DNA from: Nonomuraea rubra
GTDB taxonomy: Bacteria > Actinomycetota > Actinomycetes > Streptosporangiales > Streptosporangiaceae
Assembly (NCBI RefSeq): GCF_014207985.1
Contig: NZ_JACHMI010000001.1
Span: forward strand, 10,213,001-10,277,000
Length of the DNA stretch: 64,000 nt
Direction: 5' to 3'
The position numbers were made by a program, and so were the translations under genes. The notes beneath the pieces were generated by a model. The model did not search any database. It was given only the letters and a program-made list of their open reading frames with translations, and was not told the origin of the DNA. Below are positions 24,030 through 31,441 of the stretch, one piece after another. Every line of letters starts with the position of its first letter. The stretch's first letter is position 1.

Positions 24030-25958
24030 TTGGTCCCTGGTTACCGTGAAGTGCGCCAGCTCGGCGCCGGCCGCACCGGCCGCGTCTTCCTCGCCACCTA
24101 CCAGTCGACCGGCGCGTACGTGGCGATCAAGTACCTGAACGCCACCCTGCGCCGGGACGCCGAGTTCATGGACCGCTTCCGGTCGGACACCCCGCACCTC
24201 GTCGAGCTCGACCACCCCGACGTGGTGCGCCTGTACGAGTACGTCGAGACCCCCACCAGGGCCGCCCTGGTCATGGAGCTGGTGGACGGCGTGTCGCTGC
24301 GCACGCTGCTGGCCGAGCACGGCCACGTCACCCCTGAGGCGGCGCTGGCCGTGCTCAAGAGCACGCTGCAGGCCCTGGCCGCCGCCCACGAGCGGGGCGT
24401 GCCGCACCGGGACGTCACGCCGGACAACATCCTGGTGCAGGCCGACGGCACCACCAAGCTGGGCGACTTCGGCGTCGTGGTGCACGCCGAGGAGCCCGGC
24501 GTGCCGGCCGGCACCCCCCCGTACATGTCGCCCGAGCTGTGGACGCTGGGCACGGCCGGGCCGCCGGCCGATCTGTACGCGGCGGCGTGCGTGCTGTTCG
24601 AGGCGGTCAGGGGACGGCCGCCGTACGTGGCGGAAAAGGGCGGGGCGACCGCCACAGGCGGCGCGAGCGGCACAGGCGGAGTGGGCGGCACAGGCGGAGT
24701 GGGCGGCGCGCCGGACGTGCCCGCGCTGCGCCGCAAGCACGTCGAGGAGCCCTTACCGCTGGAGATCGCGCCCGACGCGCTGCGCGACCTGCTCAGGCGG
24801 GGGCTGGCCAAGGATCCGGCGGAGAGGTACGCCTCGGCGAGGCAGTTCGCGGCCGAGCTGGAGGAGGACGCGGTCGCCGGGTACGGCCCCGACTGGGAGA
24901 AGCGCGGGCGGCGGCACCTGGCGGAGCAGGCCACGCTGCTAGCCCTGCGCTTCCCGCTGGCCAGGACCGGCAGCCGCACCTCGGTCGCGGCCGGCCTGCG
25001 CGAGCGGGTGCCCAGGCTGCCGCCGCAGCTCTGGGTGGCGGGCGCGACCGTGGTGGCCGCGCTGATCGCGATCCTGCTGTCCGGCGGGCACCTGCCCTCG
25101 GGACCGGGCACGATCCTCATGCCACCACCCCGGTCCCAGACCGAGCCGCAGACCCCACCCCCCTCCTCCGAGCCCGCCCCCACGACCCGGACCCCCACCC
25201 CGCCCACCCGCGCCGCCACCACCCCTCCACCCGGCACCGCCACGCCTCCCCCGCCCACCCCTCAGGGCGGCACCTCCGTGTCACTCCCCGCCGTACGGGC
25301 GGCGGGCATCCTCGGCTGGAACGGCACCACGGGCTCGATCTCCGTCACCACGGACGGCACGGGGCCCGTGCGCCTGCTGATCGCGTACACCTGGCGGGAC
25401 GGGAACGGCGGAGCCGCCAGGACCGTCCGGCGGGAGACCCGCACCCTGCGCGGGCGCACCTCCTACACCAGCCCGGTCTCGTACGCGCCCGCCCAGCCGG
25501 GGTGCGGCGAGCGCGCGCACCTCGGCCTCCTGGTGATGACGGAGCCCGCGGCGGCGAACGGACCGCAGGTGAGCGAGGCACCCGTGAACGGCCCCGCCTG
25601 CCCCACGACCCGCTCCGCCACCCCGACCCCGCCACCCACCGCCTCGGCCACCGGCACCCCCACACCCACAGAGTCCCCGGCCACGCCTCCACCGGCCTCC
25701 GAAACCCCGTCCGCACGGCCATCGGACGCCCCGGCCGCCCAGCCCTCTGACGTCCCGGCTGCCCGGCCATCGGACGCCCCCGCCCAGCCCTCTGACGTCC
25801 CCGCCCTGTCTTCGGACGCCCCGGCCACGCGGCTCTCGGAGGCCCCGCTCGCACAGCCTTCCCCGGACGCGTCACCCCAGGGAACGCCGCCCTCCTCGGA
25901 CGCCCCTTCGGCCGCACCACTCCTCCCCGCCACCCCCGAGCCACCCGCGACGGACTGA
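24030..25958 (+). CDS. Membrane Ser/Thr protein kinase (PknB-like) with Pro/Thr-rich extracellular region
   Basis: 642 residues from a TTG start (LVPGYREVRQLGAGRTGRVF) with GGGGGTAGG upstream. Kinase domain about residues 5-285: glycine loop LGAGRTGRV, VAIK with Lys34, HRD at 126-128, DFG at 146-148, TPPYMSPEL. The catalytic loop is HRDVTPDN, so the usual Lys is Thr130. A Gly/Thr repeat insert lies at residues 208-225. One transmembrane helix spans about 334-350 (LWVAGATVVAALIAILL). The outside part is Pro/Thr-rich, contains one folded segment (about 410-530) and ends in PSDAP-type repeats. Ligand unknown. Confidence 0.88.
   Translation: MVPGYREVRQLGAGRTGRVFLATYQSTGAYVAIKYLNATLRRDAEFMDRFRSDTPHLVELDHPDVVRLYEYVETPTRAALVMELVDGVSLRTLLAEHGHVTPEAALAVLKSTLQALAAAHERGVPHRDVTPDNILVQADGTTKLGDFGVVVHAEEPGVPAGTPPYMSPELWTLGTAGPPADLYAAACVLFEAVRGRPPYVAEKGGATATGGASGTGGVGGTGGVGGAPDVPALRRKHVEEPLPLEIAPDALRDLLRRGLAKDPAERYASARQFAAELEEDAVAGYGPDWEKRGRRHLAEQATLLALRFPLARTGSRTSVAAGLRERVPRLPPQLWVAGATVVAALIAILLSGGHLPSGPGTILMPPPRSQTEPQTPPPSSEPAPTTRTPTPPTRAATTPPPGTATPPPPTPQGGTSVSLPAVRAAGILGWNGTTGSISVTTDGTGPVRLLIAYTWRDGNGGAARTVRRETRTLRGRTSYTSPVSYAPAQPGCGERAHLGLLVMTEPAAANGPQVSEAPVNGPACPTTRSATPTPPPTASATGTPTPTESPATPPPASETPSARPSDAPAAQPSDVPAARPSDAPAQPSDVPALSSDAPATRLSEAPLAQPSPDASPQGTPPSSDAPSAAPLLPATPEPPATD
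24651..24704 (+). repeat. Three in-frame 18-bp repeats in the kinase gene
   Basis: Units 24651-24668, 24669-24686 and 24687-24704 encode ATGGAS, GTGGVG and GTGGVG. The last two are identical in DNA. They lie in a loop of the kinase C-lobe. Confidence 0.82.
25710..25860 (+). repeat. PSDAPA/PSDVPA repeat region in the kinase C-terminus
   Basis: Five or more degenerate 21-24-bp units encode PSDAPAAQ, PSDVPAAR, PSDAPAQ, PSDVPALS and SDAPATR. This would form an extended, probably cell-wall-spanning tail. Confidence 0.7.
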
Positions 25959-25998
25959 CAGGCGACGAGCGGCAGGTAGCGGGGGCCTTGTCGGGCAA

Positions 25999-26014
25999 CC
26001 AAGCGTGCGCTAGC
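25999..26014. promoter_or_regulatory. Putative operator D of the CCWAGCG(NN)YGCTTGG family
   Basis: CCAAGCGTGCGCTAGC, with arms CCAAGCG and CGCTAGC. A second reading pairs CCAAGC (25999-26004) with GCTTGG (26013-26018). It ends about 10 bp before the ATG of the DUF35 gene, so it overlaps the promoter or start of that operon. Confidence 0.5.
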
Positions 26015-26023
26015 TTGGCAGCG

Positions 26024-26386
26024 ATGAGCGGTGACACCTCCCCCTACCGGGCCGCCTGCGCGCGCGGCGAGCTGGTCATCCAGCGCTGTACGGCCTGCGA
26101 CCGCCGCATCCACCTCCCCGAGCCCGCCTGCCCCTGGTGCGGCGGCCACGAGTTCGCCTTCGAGCCCGCCTCCGGCGACGGCCTGGTGCACACCTACACG
26201 GTCGTGCACCGCTCGTTCGCCCCCGGGTACCGGGGGCGCGAGCCGTACGTGATGGCGTGGGTGGACCTGCCGGAGGGGGTGCGGGCGTTCGGGCACGTGG
26301 TGGGGTGCCCGCCCGGACAGGTGCGCATCGGCCTGCCGGTACGGGTGACGTTCCGGGACGACCTGCCCCATTGGAGGCCCGCGTGA
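26024..26386 (+). CDS. DUF35/OB-fold zinc-ribbon protein (ChsH2 C-terminal-like)
   Basis: 120 residues. The zinc ribbon is CTACDRRIHLPEPACPWCG (two CxxC pairs) and an OB-fold follows (GDGLVHTYTVVHRSF, YVMAWVDLPEGVRAFGHV). DUF35 proteins partner thiolase-fold enzymes, as ChsH2 does with Ltp2 in steroid side-chain retro-aldol cleavage. The only thiolase-like gene in the window (1061-2131) lies 24 kb away but has the same kind of operator. First gene of a five-gene operon; its stop overlaps the next start (GTGA). Confidence 0.88.
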   Translation: MSGDTSPYRAACARGELVIQRCTACDRRIHLPEPACPWCGGHEFAFEPASGDGLVHTYTVVHRSFAPGYRGREPYVMAWVDLPEGVRAFGHVVGCPPGQVRIGLPVRVTFRDDLPHWRPA

Positions 26387-26706
26387 AGCTGGGCAACGTG
26401 CTGATCCCCGTCGCCGACCTGGATGAGGCGATCGCGTTCTACGGGCTGCCGGTGAAGTTCCGCGACGGTGACCGGTTCGCCGCGCTCGACGGCGGCGGGG
26501 TCACGGTGGCGCTCGCGGGCCCGGCCGAGCAGGTCACCGACTCGGCCGCGCCGTCGTACAAGGTGGACGACGTGACCGCGGCCGTGGAGCGGCTGACGGC
26601 GCGCGGCGGCGAGGTGGTGCGGGCGCCCGAGGCGGGGCCGCACGAGACGCGGGCCGTGCTGCGCGATCCATCGGGGAACCTCTTCGTGCTGTATTCGCCC
26701 CTCTGA
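26383..26706 (+). CDS. VOC-family (glyoxalase-like) protein
   Basis: 107 residues from the GTG that overlaps the DUF35 stop, with GGAGG upstream. The paired beta-alpha-beta-beta-beta units of the vicinal-oxygen-chelate fold are visible: LIPVADLDEAIAFYGLPVKF, then PSYKVDDVTAAVERLTARGG, and RDPSGNLFVLYSP with the metal-side Asp. The metal-binding His at the N terminus is replaced, so catalytic status is uncertain. It may act as an epimerase or dioxygenase-like enzyme, or bind the pathway intermediate. Confidence 0.82.
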   Translation: MKLGNVLIPVADLDEAIAFYGLPVKFRDGDRFAALDGGGVTVALAGPAEQVTDSAAPSYKVDDVTAAVERLTARGGEVVRAPEAGPHETRAVLRDPSGNLFVLYSPL

Positions 26707-26727
26707 CCAGCCCCAACGGAGGCCCCC

Positions 26728-28236
26728 ATGGCCCGATCACCCTACGGCAACTACGGCCACGCGATCCTGACCGCCGGAGCGCTGCGCACGCCCGGCCGGG
26801 TGGCGCTGACGTACTGCGGCGAGCAGAGCTTCACCTACGACCAGCTCAACAGGAACGTCAACCGCCGCGCCCACGCCCTGCTCGCCGCCGGGATCATGCC
26901 GGGCAGCCGGGTGGCGGCGCTGCTGAACGAGACGTTGCGGGTGGCCGAGGTGTACCTGGCGCAGGCCAAGATCGGGGCGGTCACGGCGGCGCTGAACCCG
27001 TACTGGCCCGTCGAGACGCTGCGTGACGTGGTGGCGGCGGCGAGGTGCACGGCGTTCGTGTACGACGCGACCGTGGAGGCGGTGGTCGAGCAGATCAGGC
27101 CGTCGCTGCCGGAGGTGACCACCTGGATCCACGTGCGGGACCTGGAGGGAGCCGCCGAGGAGGAGCCGCCGCTGGGCGCCTTCCACGACGACCCGCTGGC
27201 GCTCTACTTCACCTCCGGGACGACCGGGCTGCCCAAGGCCGTCGTGCACACGCACGCGTCGTCGCTGGCCACGGCGCAGATCTGGCTGGACGTGCCGCGC
27301 GGGCCGGACTCGGTGTTCGGGACGGGCGCGATCATCTGGGGCATCGGCTTCCCCGCCATCGTCGGCCCCGCGCTCTACGCCGGGATGCGGCTGGTGCTGG
27401 AGCAGGACTGGGGTCCGGCGAACTTCCTGCGGGTCGTGCCCCGCGAACGGGTCACGCACCTGTCGCAGATCCCCTCGTTCTACTCGGCGCTGCTGGCCTC
27501 GCCCGACCACGAGGACGTGGATCTGTCGTCGATCCAGGTGATCATGCTGGGCGGCGAGCCGCTGACCGCGACCATGCTGGACCGGATCAAGGCCAGGCTG
27601 CCGCAGGCCGGCGTGTATTCGTACTACGGGCAGACCGAGGCGCCGTACACGTGCATGGGGCGGGTGGACGACGGCTCGATCCCGCTGGGGTCCTCGGGCC
27701 GGGCCCGTACGGGGAACGCGGTGCGCGTCACCGACCCGCAGGGGCGACCGGTGGCCGACGCGGTCGGCGAGATCAACCTGGCCGGGCCGCACCGGATGGC
27801 CGAGTACGACGGGCTGCCGGACAGGACGGCGGAGGTGCTGCGCGGCGAGTGGTACGTGGGCGGCGACCTCGGGACCCTCTCCGCCGACGGGGTGCTGCGC
27901 GTGCTCGGGCGGCGGGAGGACTCGATACTCAAGGGCGGGATCTGGACGCAGCCGTCCGTGATCGAGGAGGCGGCCATCGCGCTGGACGGGGTGGCCGAGG
28001 CGGGCGCCGTCGGGCTGCCCGAGGGGGCGGCGGAGCAGCAGGTGCTGCTGGCCGTGGTGCCCAGGGCCGGGCACTCGCTGGACGCCTCCAAGCTGGCGCT
28101 GGCCCTGGCGGACCTGCTGCCCGCGCACCAACGGCCCGACCACATCGTGGTGGCCGACGAGCTGCCGCACTCCCAGGACGCCTCCGGCGGGCCCGGCAAG
28201 CTGCTGCGCAGGAAGATCCGCGAGCTGCTCGGGTGA
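26728..28236 (+). CDS. AMP-forming acid-CoA ligase (ANL superfamily)
   Basis: 502 residues with GGAGG before the ATG. Canonical motifs: P-loop YFTSGTTGLPKAVVHTH, substrate-side YYGQTEAPYT, GEWYVGGDLGTLSADG, hinge RREDSILKGGIWTQP and the C-terminal GGPGKLLRRK with the catalytic Lys. By type it resembles benzoate/aryl or branched-acid CoA ligases. It activates an acid to its CoA thioester at the cost of ATP to AMP. Third gene of the DUF35 operon, and its stop overlaps the next start. Confidence 0.92.
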   Translation: MARSPYGNYGHAILTAGALRTPGRVALTYCGEQSFTYDQLNRNVNRRAHALLAAGIMPGSRVAALLNETLRVAEVYLAQAKIGAVTAALNPYWPVETLRDVVAAARCTAFVYDATVEAVVEQIRPSLPEVTTWIHVRDLEGAAEEEPPLGAFHDDPLALYFTSGTTGLPKAVVHTHASSLATAQIWLDVPRGPDSVFGTGAIIWGIGFPAIVGPALYAGMRLVLEQDWGPANFLRVVPRERVTHLSQIPSFYSALLASPDHEDVDLSSIQVIMLGGEPLTATMLDRIKARLPQAGVYSYYGQTEAPYTCMGRVDDGSIPLGSSGRARTGNAVRVTDPQGRPVADAVGEINLAGPHRMAEYDGLPDRTAEVLRGEWYVGGDLGTLSADGVLRVLGRREDSILKGGIWTQPSVIEEAAIALDGVAEAGAVGLPEGAAEQQVLLAVVPRAGHSLDASKLALALADLLPAHQRPDHIVVADELPHSQDASGGPGKLLRRKIRELLG

Positions 28237-30443
28237 GCGGGGGTGTGAGCGCGCGTGAGGACCCGGCTGCCATGACCGACGGCCCGTCCGAGCACGAGGT
28301 CAAGGCGCTGGTCGCGGAGGCGGGGGTGCCGGTGCCGCGCGGGGTCGTGGTGCGCGGGGACGGCTTCGGGGCGGCCCGGGAGCTGGCCGGGCCGCTGGTG
28401 CTGAAGGCGTTCGGGCCGGGGCTGACGCACAAGTCCGAGGCCGGGGGCGTGGTGCTGGGGCTGGCGTACGAGGAGCTCGGGGACGCGGCGGCGGGGATGC
28501 GGGCCCGGCTGGAGCCCGCCGGATTCCTGGTGGCCGGGTTCCTGGTGGAGGAGCAGGCCGGAGCCGGGGTCGAGCTGATCGTGGGGCTGGTACGGGATCC
28601 GGCGTTCGGGCCGGTGCTGCTTGCCGGGCTGGGCGGGGTGTGGACGGAGGCGTTGCGCGACACGGCGCTGCGGCTCTGCCCGGTCACGGAGGCGGACGTG
28701 CGGGGCGCGCTGGCGTCCCTGCGCGGGGCCGCGCTGCTGGACGGGTGGCGCGGCGGGCCGCCGGTGGACGTGGACGCGGTGGTCAAGGTCATCATGGCGG
28801 TGGGCGGGGCCGGAGGGTTGTGGGAGCGGCTGGAGCTGGGCGAGTTCGAGCTGAACCCGGTCATCGCGGGCCCTTCGGGAGCGATCGCGGTCGACGCCCG
28901 CTACCTCCCGGCCGAAGCCGCGGACCGCACCCTGGCCACGGCGACCCGCGCGACCAGCCTCCCGCCGGAGGCGGCGGTCCGCGCGGCCGGCCTCGCACCG
29001 GAGGCGGCGGTCCGCGCGGGCGGTTTTCTGCCGCTCTTCGAGCCGAAGGCCGTGGCCGTCGTCGGGGCGTCCACGTCCCGGCCGAACTTCGGGAACATGT
29101 TCCTGGGCTTCTACCGCGACGCGGGCGTGCCGCTGGTGGCCGTGCATCCCACGGCGGCGGAGGTGGGCGGGGTGCCCGCCGTACCCTCGCTCGCGCACGC
29201 CGACGTGGACTACGCCCTGGTGGCCGTGCCCGCCGAGCGCTGTGCCGAGGTGGTGCGGGAGGCGCGCGGGGTGCCGTTCACGCAGGTGATGAGCGGCGGG
29301 TTCGGCGAGGCCGGGCGGCAGGACCTGGAGCGGGAGCTGGTCGCGGCGGCGCGGGCGGCCGGGACGCGGCTGCTCGGCCCCAACTGCATGGGCGTGTACT
29401 GCCCGAGGGGACGCCAGACGTTCGTCGGCGGCGGGATGGGCCCGGCGGGCACGGTCGCGCTGATCTCGCAGAGCGGCGGGCTGGCCGGTGAGGTGATCAA
29501 GGTCGGGGAGCGGCGGGGGCTGGCGTTCAGCCGGGTCGTCACCGTCGGGAACGCGGCCGACGTCACCCCCGCCGAGCTGCTGCGCTGGCTGGCGCGGGAC
29601 GCGGAGACCCGGGCGATCGGGATGTACCTGGAGGATCCGAGGGACGGCCGCGAGCTGTACGAGGCGCTGCGGACAGCGGGCAAGCCCGTGGTGCTGCTGG
29701 CCGGCGGGCGCAGCGGGCAGGGGCGGCGGGCGGCGGCCTCGCACACCGGCGGCCTGGTGAGCGACCGGCGGATCTGGGAGGCGGTGGCCGAGCAGACCGG
29801 CGCGACGCTGGTGTCCGGGCAGGACGACCTGATCGGGGTGCTGGCCTACTTCCAGGCACACGGAACGCGCGGCCCGGGCGGGGACCGAGCACACGGAACG
29901 GGCACCGGCGGCGGGGAGCGAGCGCACGGGACAGGTGCCGGCGGCGGGGAGCAGGTGCTGGTGGTGGGGCCGAGCGGGGGTGCGAGTGTGCTGGCCGCGG
30001 ACGCGTTCGACCGGGCGGGCGTGCGGCTCGATCCGCTGCCGAGCGACCGCCTGGACGCGCTGAGCGGGCTCGAGGTGGTGGCGACGGGTAATCCACTCGA
30101 GGTGCCCGTGGGGCCGCTCGGCAGGGCCGGGCTCGTGGCCGACGTGATCGACGTGCTCGCGGGCCCGTACCGGGACGTGGTGGCGCATGTGAACGTGCAG
30201 GCCTTCTTCACGTACGGGAATGCCCCCGAGCCCCTGTACGACTACACGCGCGCGCTCGCCGCGGCCCAGGCGGCGCGGCCCGGCGTGCGGATCACCCTGG
30301 TCACGAGGAACGGCGAGTGCGCCCCCGCGGGCGTCGAGGACGAGGTCGGTCGGATCGCGGCGGCGGCGGGGATCCCCGTCTACCGCACCATGGAGGCGGC
30401 CGCCGTGGCCGTCGCGGCAGGAGGACGGCATGGGGCTGCTTGA
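28233..30443 (+). CDS. NDP-forming acyl-CoA synthetase (acetate-CoA ligase family), ATP-grasp first
   Basis: 736 residues from a GTG overlapping the ligase stop; a GTG at 28245 or ATG at 28272 could be the true start. The N-terminal third is an ATP-grasp domain (VLKAFGPGLTHKSEAGGVVLG, ELNPVIA). After a repeat-bearing linker come the CoA-binding domain (AVAVVGASTSRPNFGN), the succinyl-CoA-ligase-like domain (LLGPNCMGVY, LISQSGGLAGEV) and the phospho-His SHTGG. Domain order is beta-like before alpha-like, the reverse of the common archaeal type. An 11-residue tandem repeat interrupts the C-terminal domain. Confidence 0.88.
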   Translation: MSGGVSAREDPAAMTDGPSEHEVKALVAEAGVPVPRGVVVRGDGFGAARELAGPLVLKAFGPGLTHKSEAGGVVLGLAYEELGDAAAGMRARLEPAGFLVAGFLVEEQAGAGVELIVGLVRDPAFGPVLLAGLGGVWTEALRDTALRLCPVTEADVRGALASLRGAALLDGWRGGPPVDVDAVVKVIMAVGGAGGLWERLELGEFELNPVIAGPSGAIAVDARYLPAEAADRTLATATRATSLPPEAAVRAAGLAPEAAVRAGGFLPLFEPKAVAVVGASTSRPNFGNMFLGFYRDAGVPLVAVHPTAAEVGGVPAVPSLAHADVDYALVAVPAERCAEVVREARGVPFTQVMSGGFGEAGRQDLERELVAAARAAGTRLLGPNCMGVYCPRGRQTFVGGGMGPAGTVALISQSGGLAGEVIKVGERRGLAFSRVVTVGNAADVTPAELLRWLARDAETRAIGMYLEDPRDGRELYEALRTAGKPVVLLAGGRSGQGRRAAASHTGGLVSDRRIWEAVAEQTGATLVSGQDDLIGVLAYFQAHGTRGPGGDRAHGTGTGGGERAHGTGAGGGEQVLVVGPSGGASVLAADAFDRAGVRLDPLPSDRLDALSGLEVVATGNPLEVPVGPLGRAGLVADVIDVLAGPYRDVVAHVNVQAFFTYGNAPEPLYDYTRALAAAQAARPGVRITLVTRNGECAPAGVEDEVGRIAAAAGIPVYRTMEAAAVAVAAGGRHGAA
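28965..29019 (+). repeat. Duplicated 22-bp segment (33-bp period) in the NDP-forming ligase linker
   Basis: The 22-bp sequence at 28965-28986 recurs exactly at 28998-29019. It encodes PEAAVRA twice in the linker between the ATP-grasp and CoA-binding domains. Confidence 0.8.
29856..29954 (+). repeat. Three in-frame 33-bp repeats in the NDP-forming ligase gene
   Basis: Units 29856-29888, 29889-29921 and 29922-29954 encode 11-residue AHGT...GG(D/E)(R/Q) repeats. They sit inside the second succinyl-CoA-ligase-like subdomain, just before the strand QVLVVGPSGGAS. Confidence 0.85.
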
Positions 30444-31179
30444 CGGCAAGGTGGCGCTGATCACGGGCGGGGCGCGGGGCATGGGGGCGGCGCACGTGCG
30501 CCTGTTCCTGGAGGAGGGCGCGCGGGTGGTGTTCGGGGACGTGCTGGACGAGGAGGGCAAGGCGCTGGCGGAGGAGACGGGCGCCACGTACCTGCGGCAC
30601 GACGTGACGAGCCCCGGGGAGTGGGAGCGGGCCGTGGGGACGACTGTGGAGGTCTACGGCAAGCTCGACGTACTGGTCAACAACGCCGGGATCCTGAAAT
30701 TTCGCCGCATCAGTGAGATGTCACTTGACGACTTCGACCGCGTGATCAGCGTGAACCTGAAGGGCACCTGGCTGGGCGTCAAGTCCGTGATCGAGCCCAT
30801 GAAGGCCGCCGGTCGCGGCTCGATCGTGAACATCTCCTCCATCGAGGGCTACGTCGGCGCGGAGGGTCTGTCGGCGTACTCGGCCTCGAAGTTCGGCATC
30901 CGCGGCATCACGAAGTCGGCGGCGCGGGAGCTGGCCAGGTTCAAGATCCGGGTGAACTCGGTGCACCCCGGCGCGATCAACACCGCCATGGCGCTGGACC
31001 CGGACATCGTGGCCGAGGTGGACGCGGAGGCGTTCGTGAAGTCCATGGTCATCAAGCGGTTCGCCAAGCCCGTGGAGGTGTCGCACGTGGTGGCGTTCCT
31101 GGCCTCGGACCGGGCCAGCTACTGCACGGGCAGCGAGGTCACGGTGGACGGGGGCCTGCTGACCGGCGCAGGATACTGA
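30430..31179 (+). CDS. SDR-family dehydrogenase (hydroxysteroid-dehydrogenase-like)
   Basis: 249 residues from the ATG after GGCAGGAGG; it overlaps the ligase gene by 14 bp. Motifs are complete: TGGARGMG, NNAG, catalytic Ser (IVNISSIEG), YSASK and the C-terminal SYCTGSEVTVDGG. The acidic residue after strand 2 (VFGDVLDEEG) predicts NAD(H) preference. It is similar in style to 3-alpha/20-beta-hydroxysteroid dehydrogenases, but the same subfamily handles many alcohols. Last gene of the DUF35 operon, likely oxidising the hydroxyl of a CoA-bound or free intermediate. Confidence 0.9.
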   Translation: MGLLDGKVALITGGARGMGAAHVRLFLEEGARVVFGDVLDEEGKALAEETGATYLRHDVTSPGEWERAVGTTVEVYGKLDVLVNNAGILKFRRISEMSLDDFDRVISVNLKGTWLGVKSVIEPMKAAGRGSIVNISSIEGYVGAEGLSAYSASKFGIRGITKSAARELARFKIRVNSVHPGAINTAMALDPDIVAEVDAEAFVKSMVIKRFAKPVEVSHVVAFLASDRASYCTGSEVTVDGGLLTGAGY

Positions 31180-31441
31180 CACCTTACCCCAAGGTAGATC
31201 TTTTACGGTTAAACCGCCTAGCCTCGGACATTTCTGGCAACATCACTGACCTGCGGTTTCCACACCCGGAGAGGCCTCGTCCTCCCGGGGGCGTGCTCAA
31301 TCTGCGGTTACGACTTGATAACCTCACTCAGCACGGAAGACGACAGGCCTCCGGTTTTGTCACACCAGTCCCGGGTTCCCCTCCTTACCCAGTGCTGCGT
31401 GGATAAACCCGGTCTTGCCCGGAAGGTGCCCCCATACCTCC
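31180..31441. other. 262-bp intergenic region before the CHAP gene
   Basis: Less GC-rich than its surroundings. A weak hairpin with T-run (ACCTT, ACCCC, AAGGT, then TCTTTT, about 31182-31204) could end the DUF35 operon. A short palindrome ACGGTTAAACCG follows. The long leader could hold a cis-regulatory RNA, but I could not match it to a known riboswitch. Confidence 0.35.

Noticed and set aside
31180..31441. Riboswitch (for example c-di-AMP type) before the cell-wall hydrolase gene
   Set aside because: Such riboswitches do precede wall-hydrolase genes, but I could not match the conserved core. A covariance-model search of this leader would decide.
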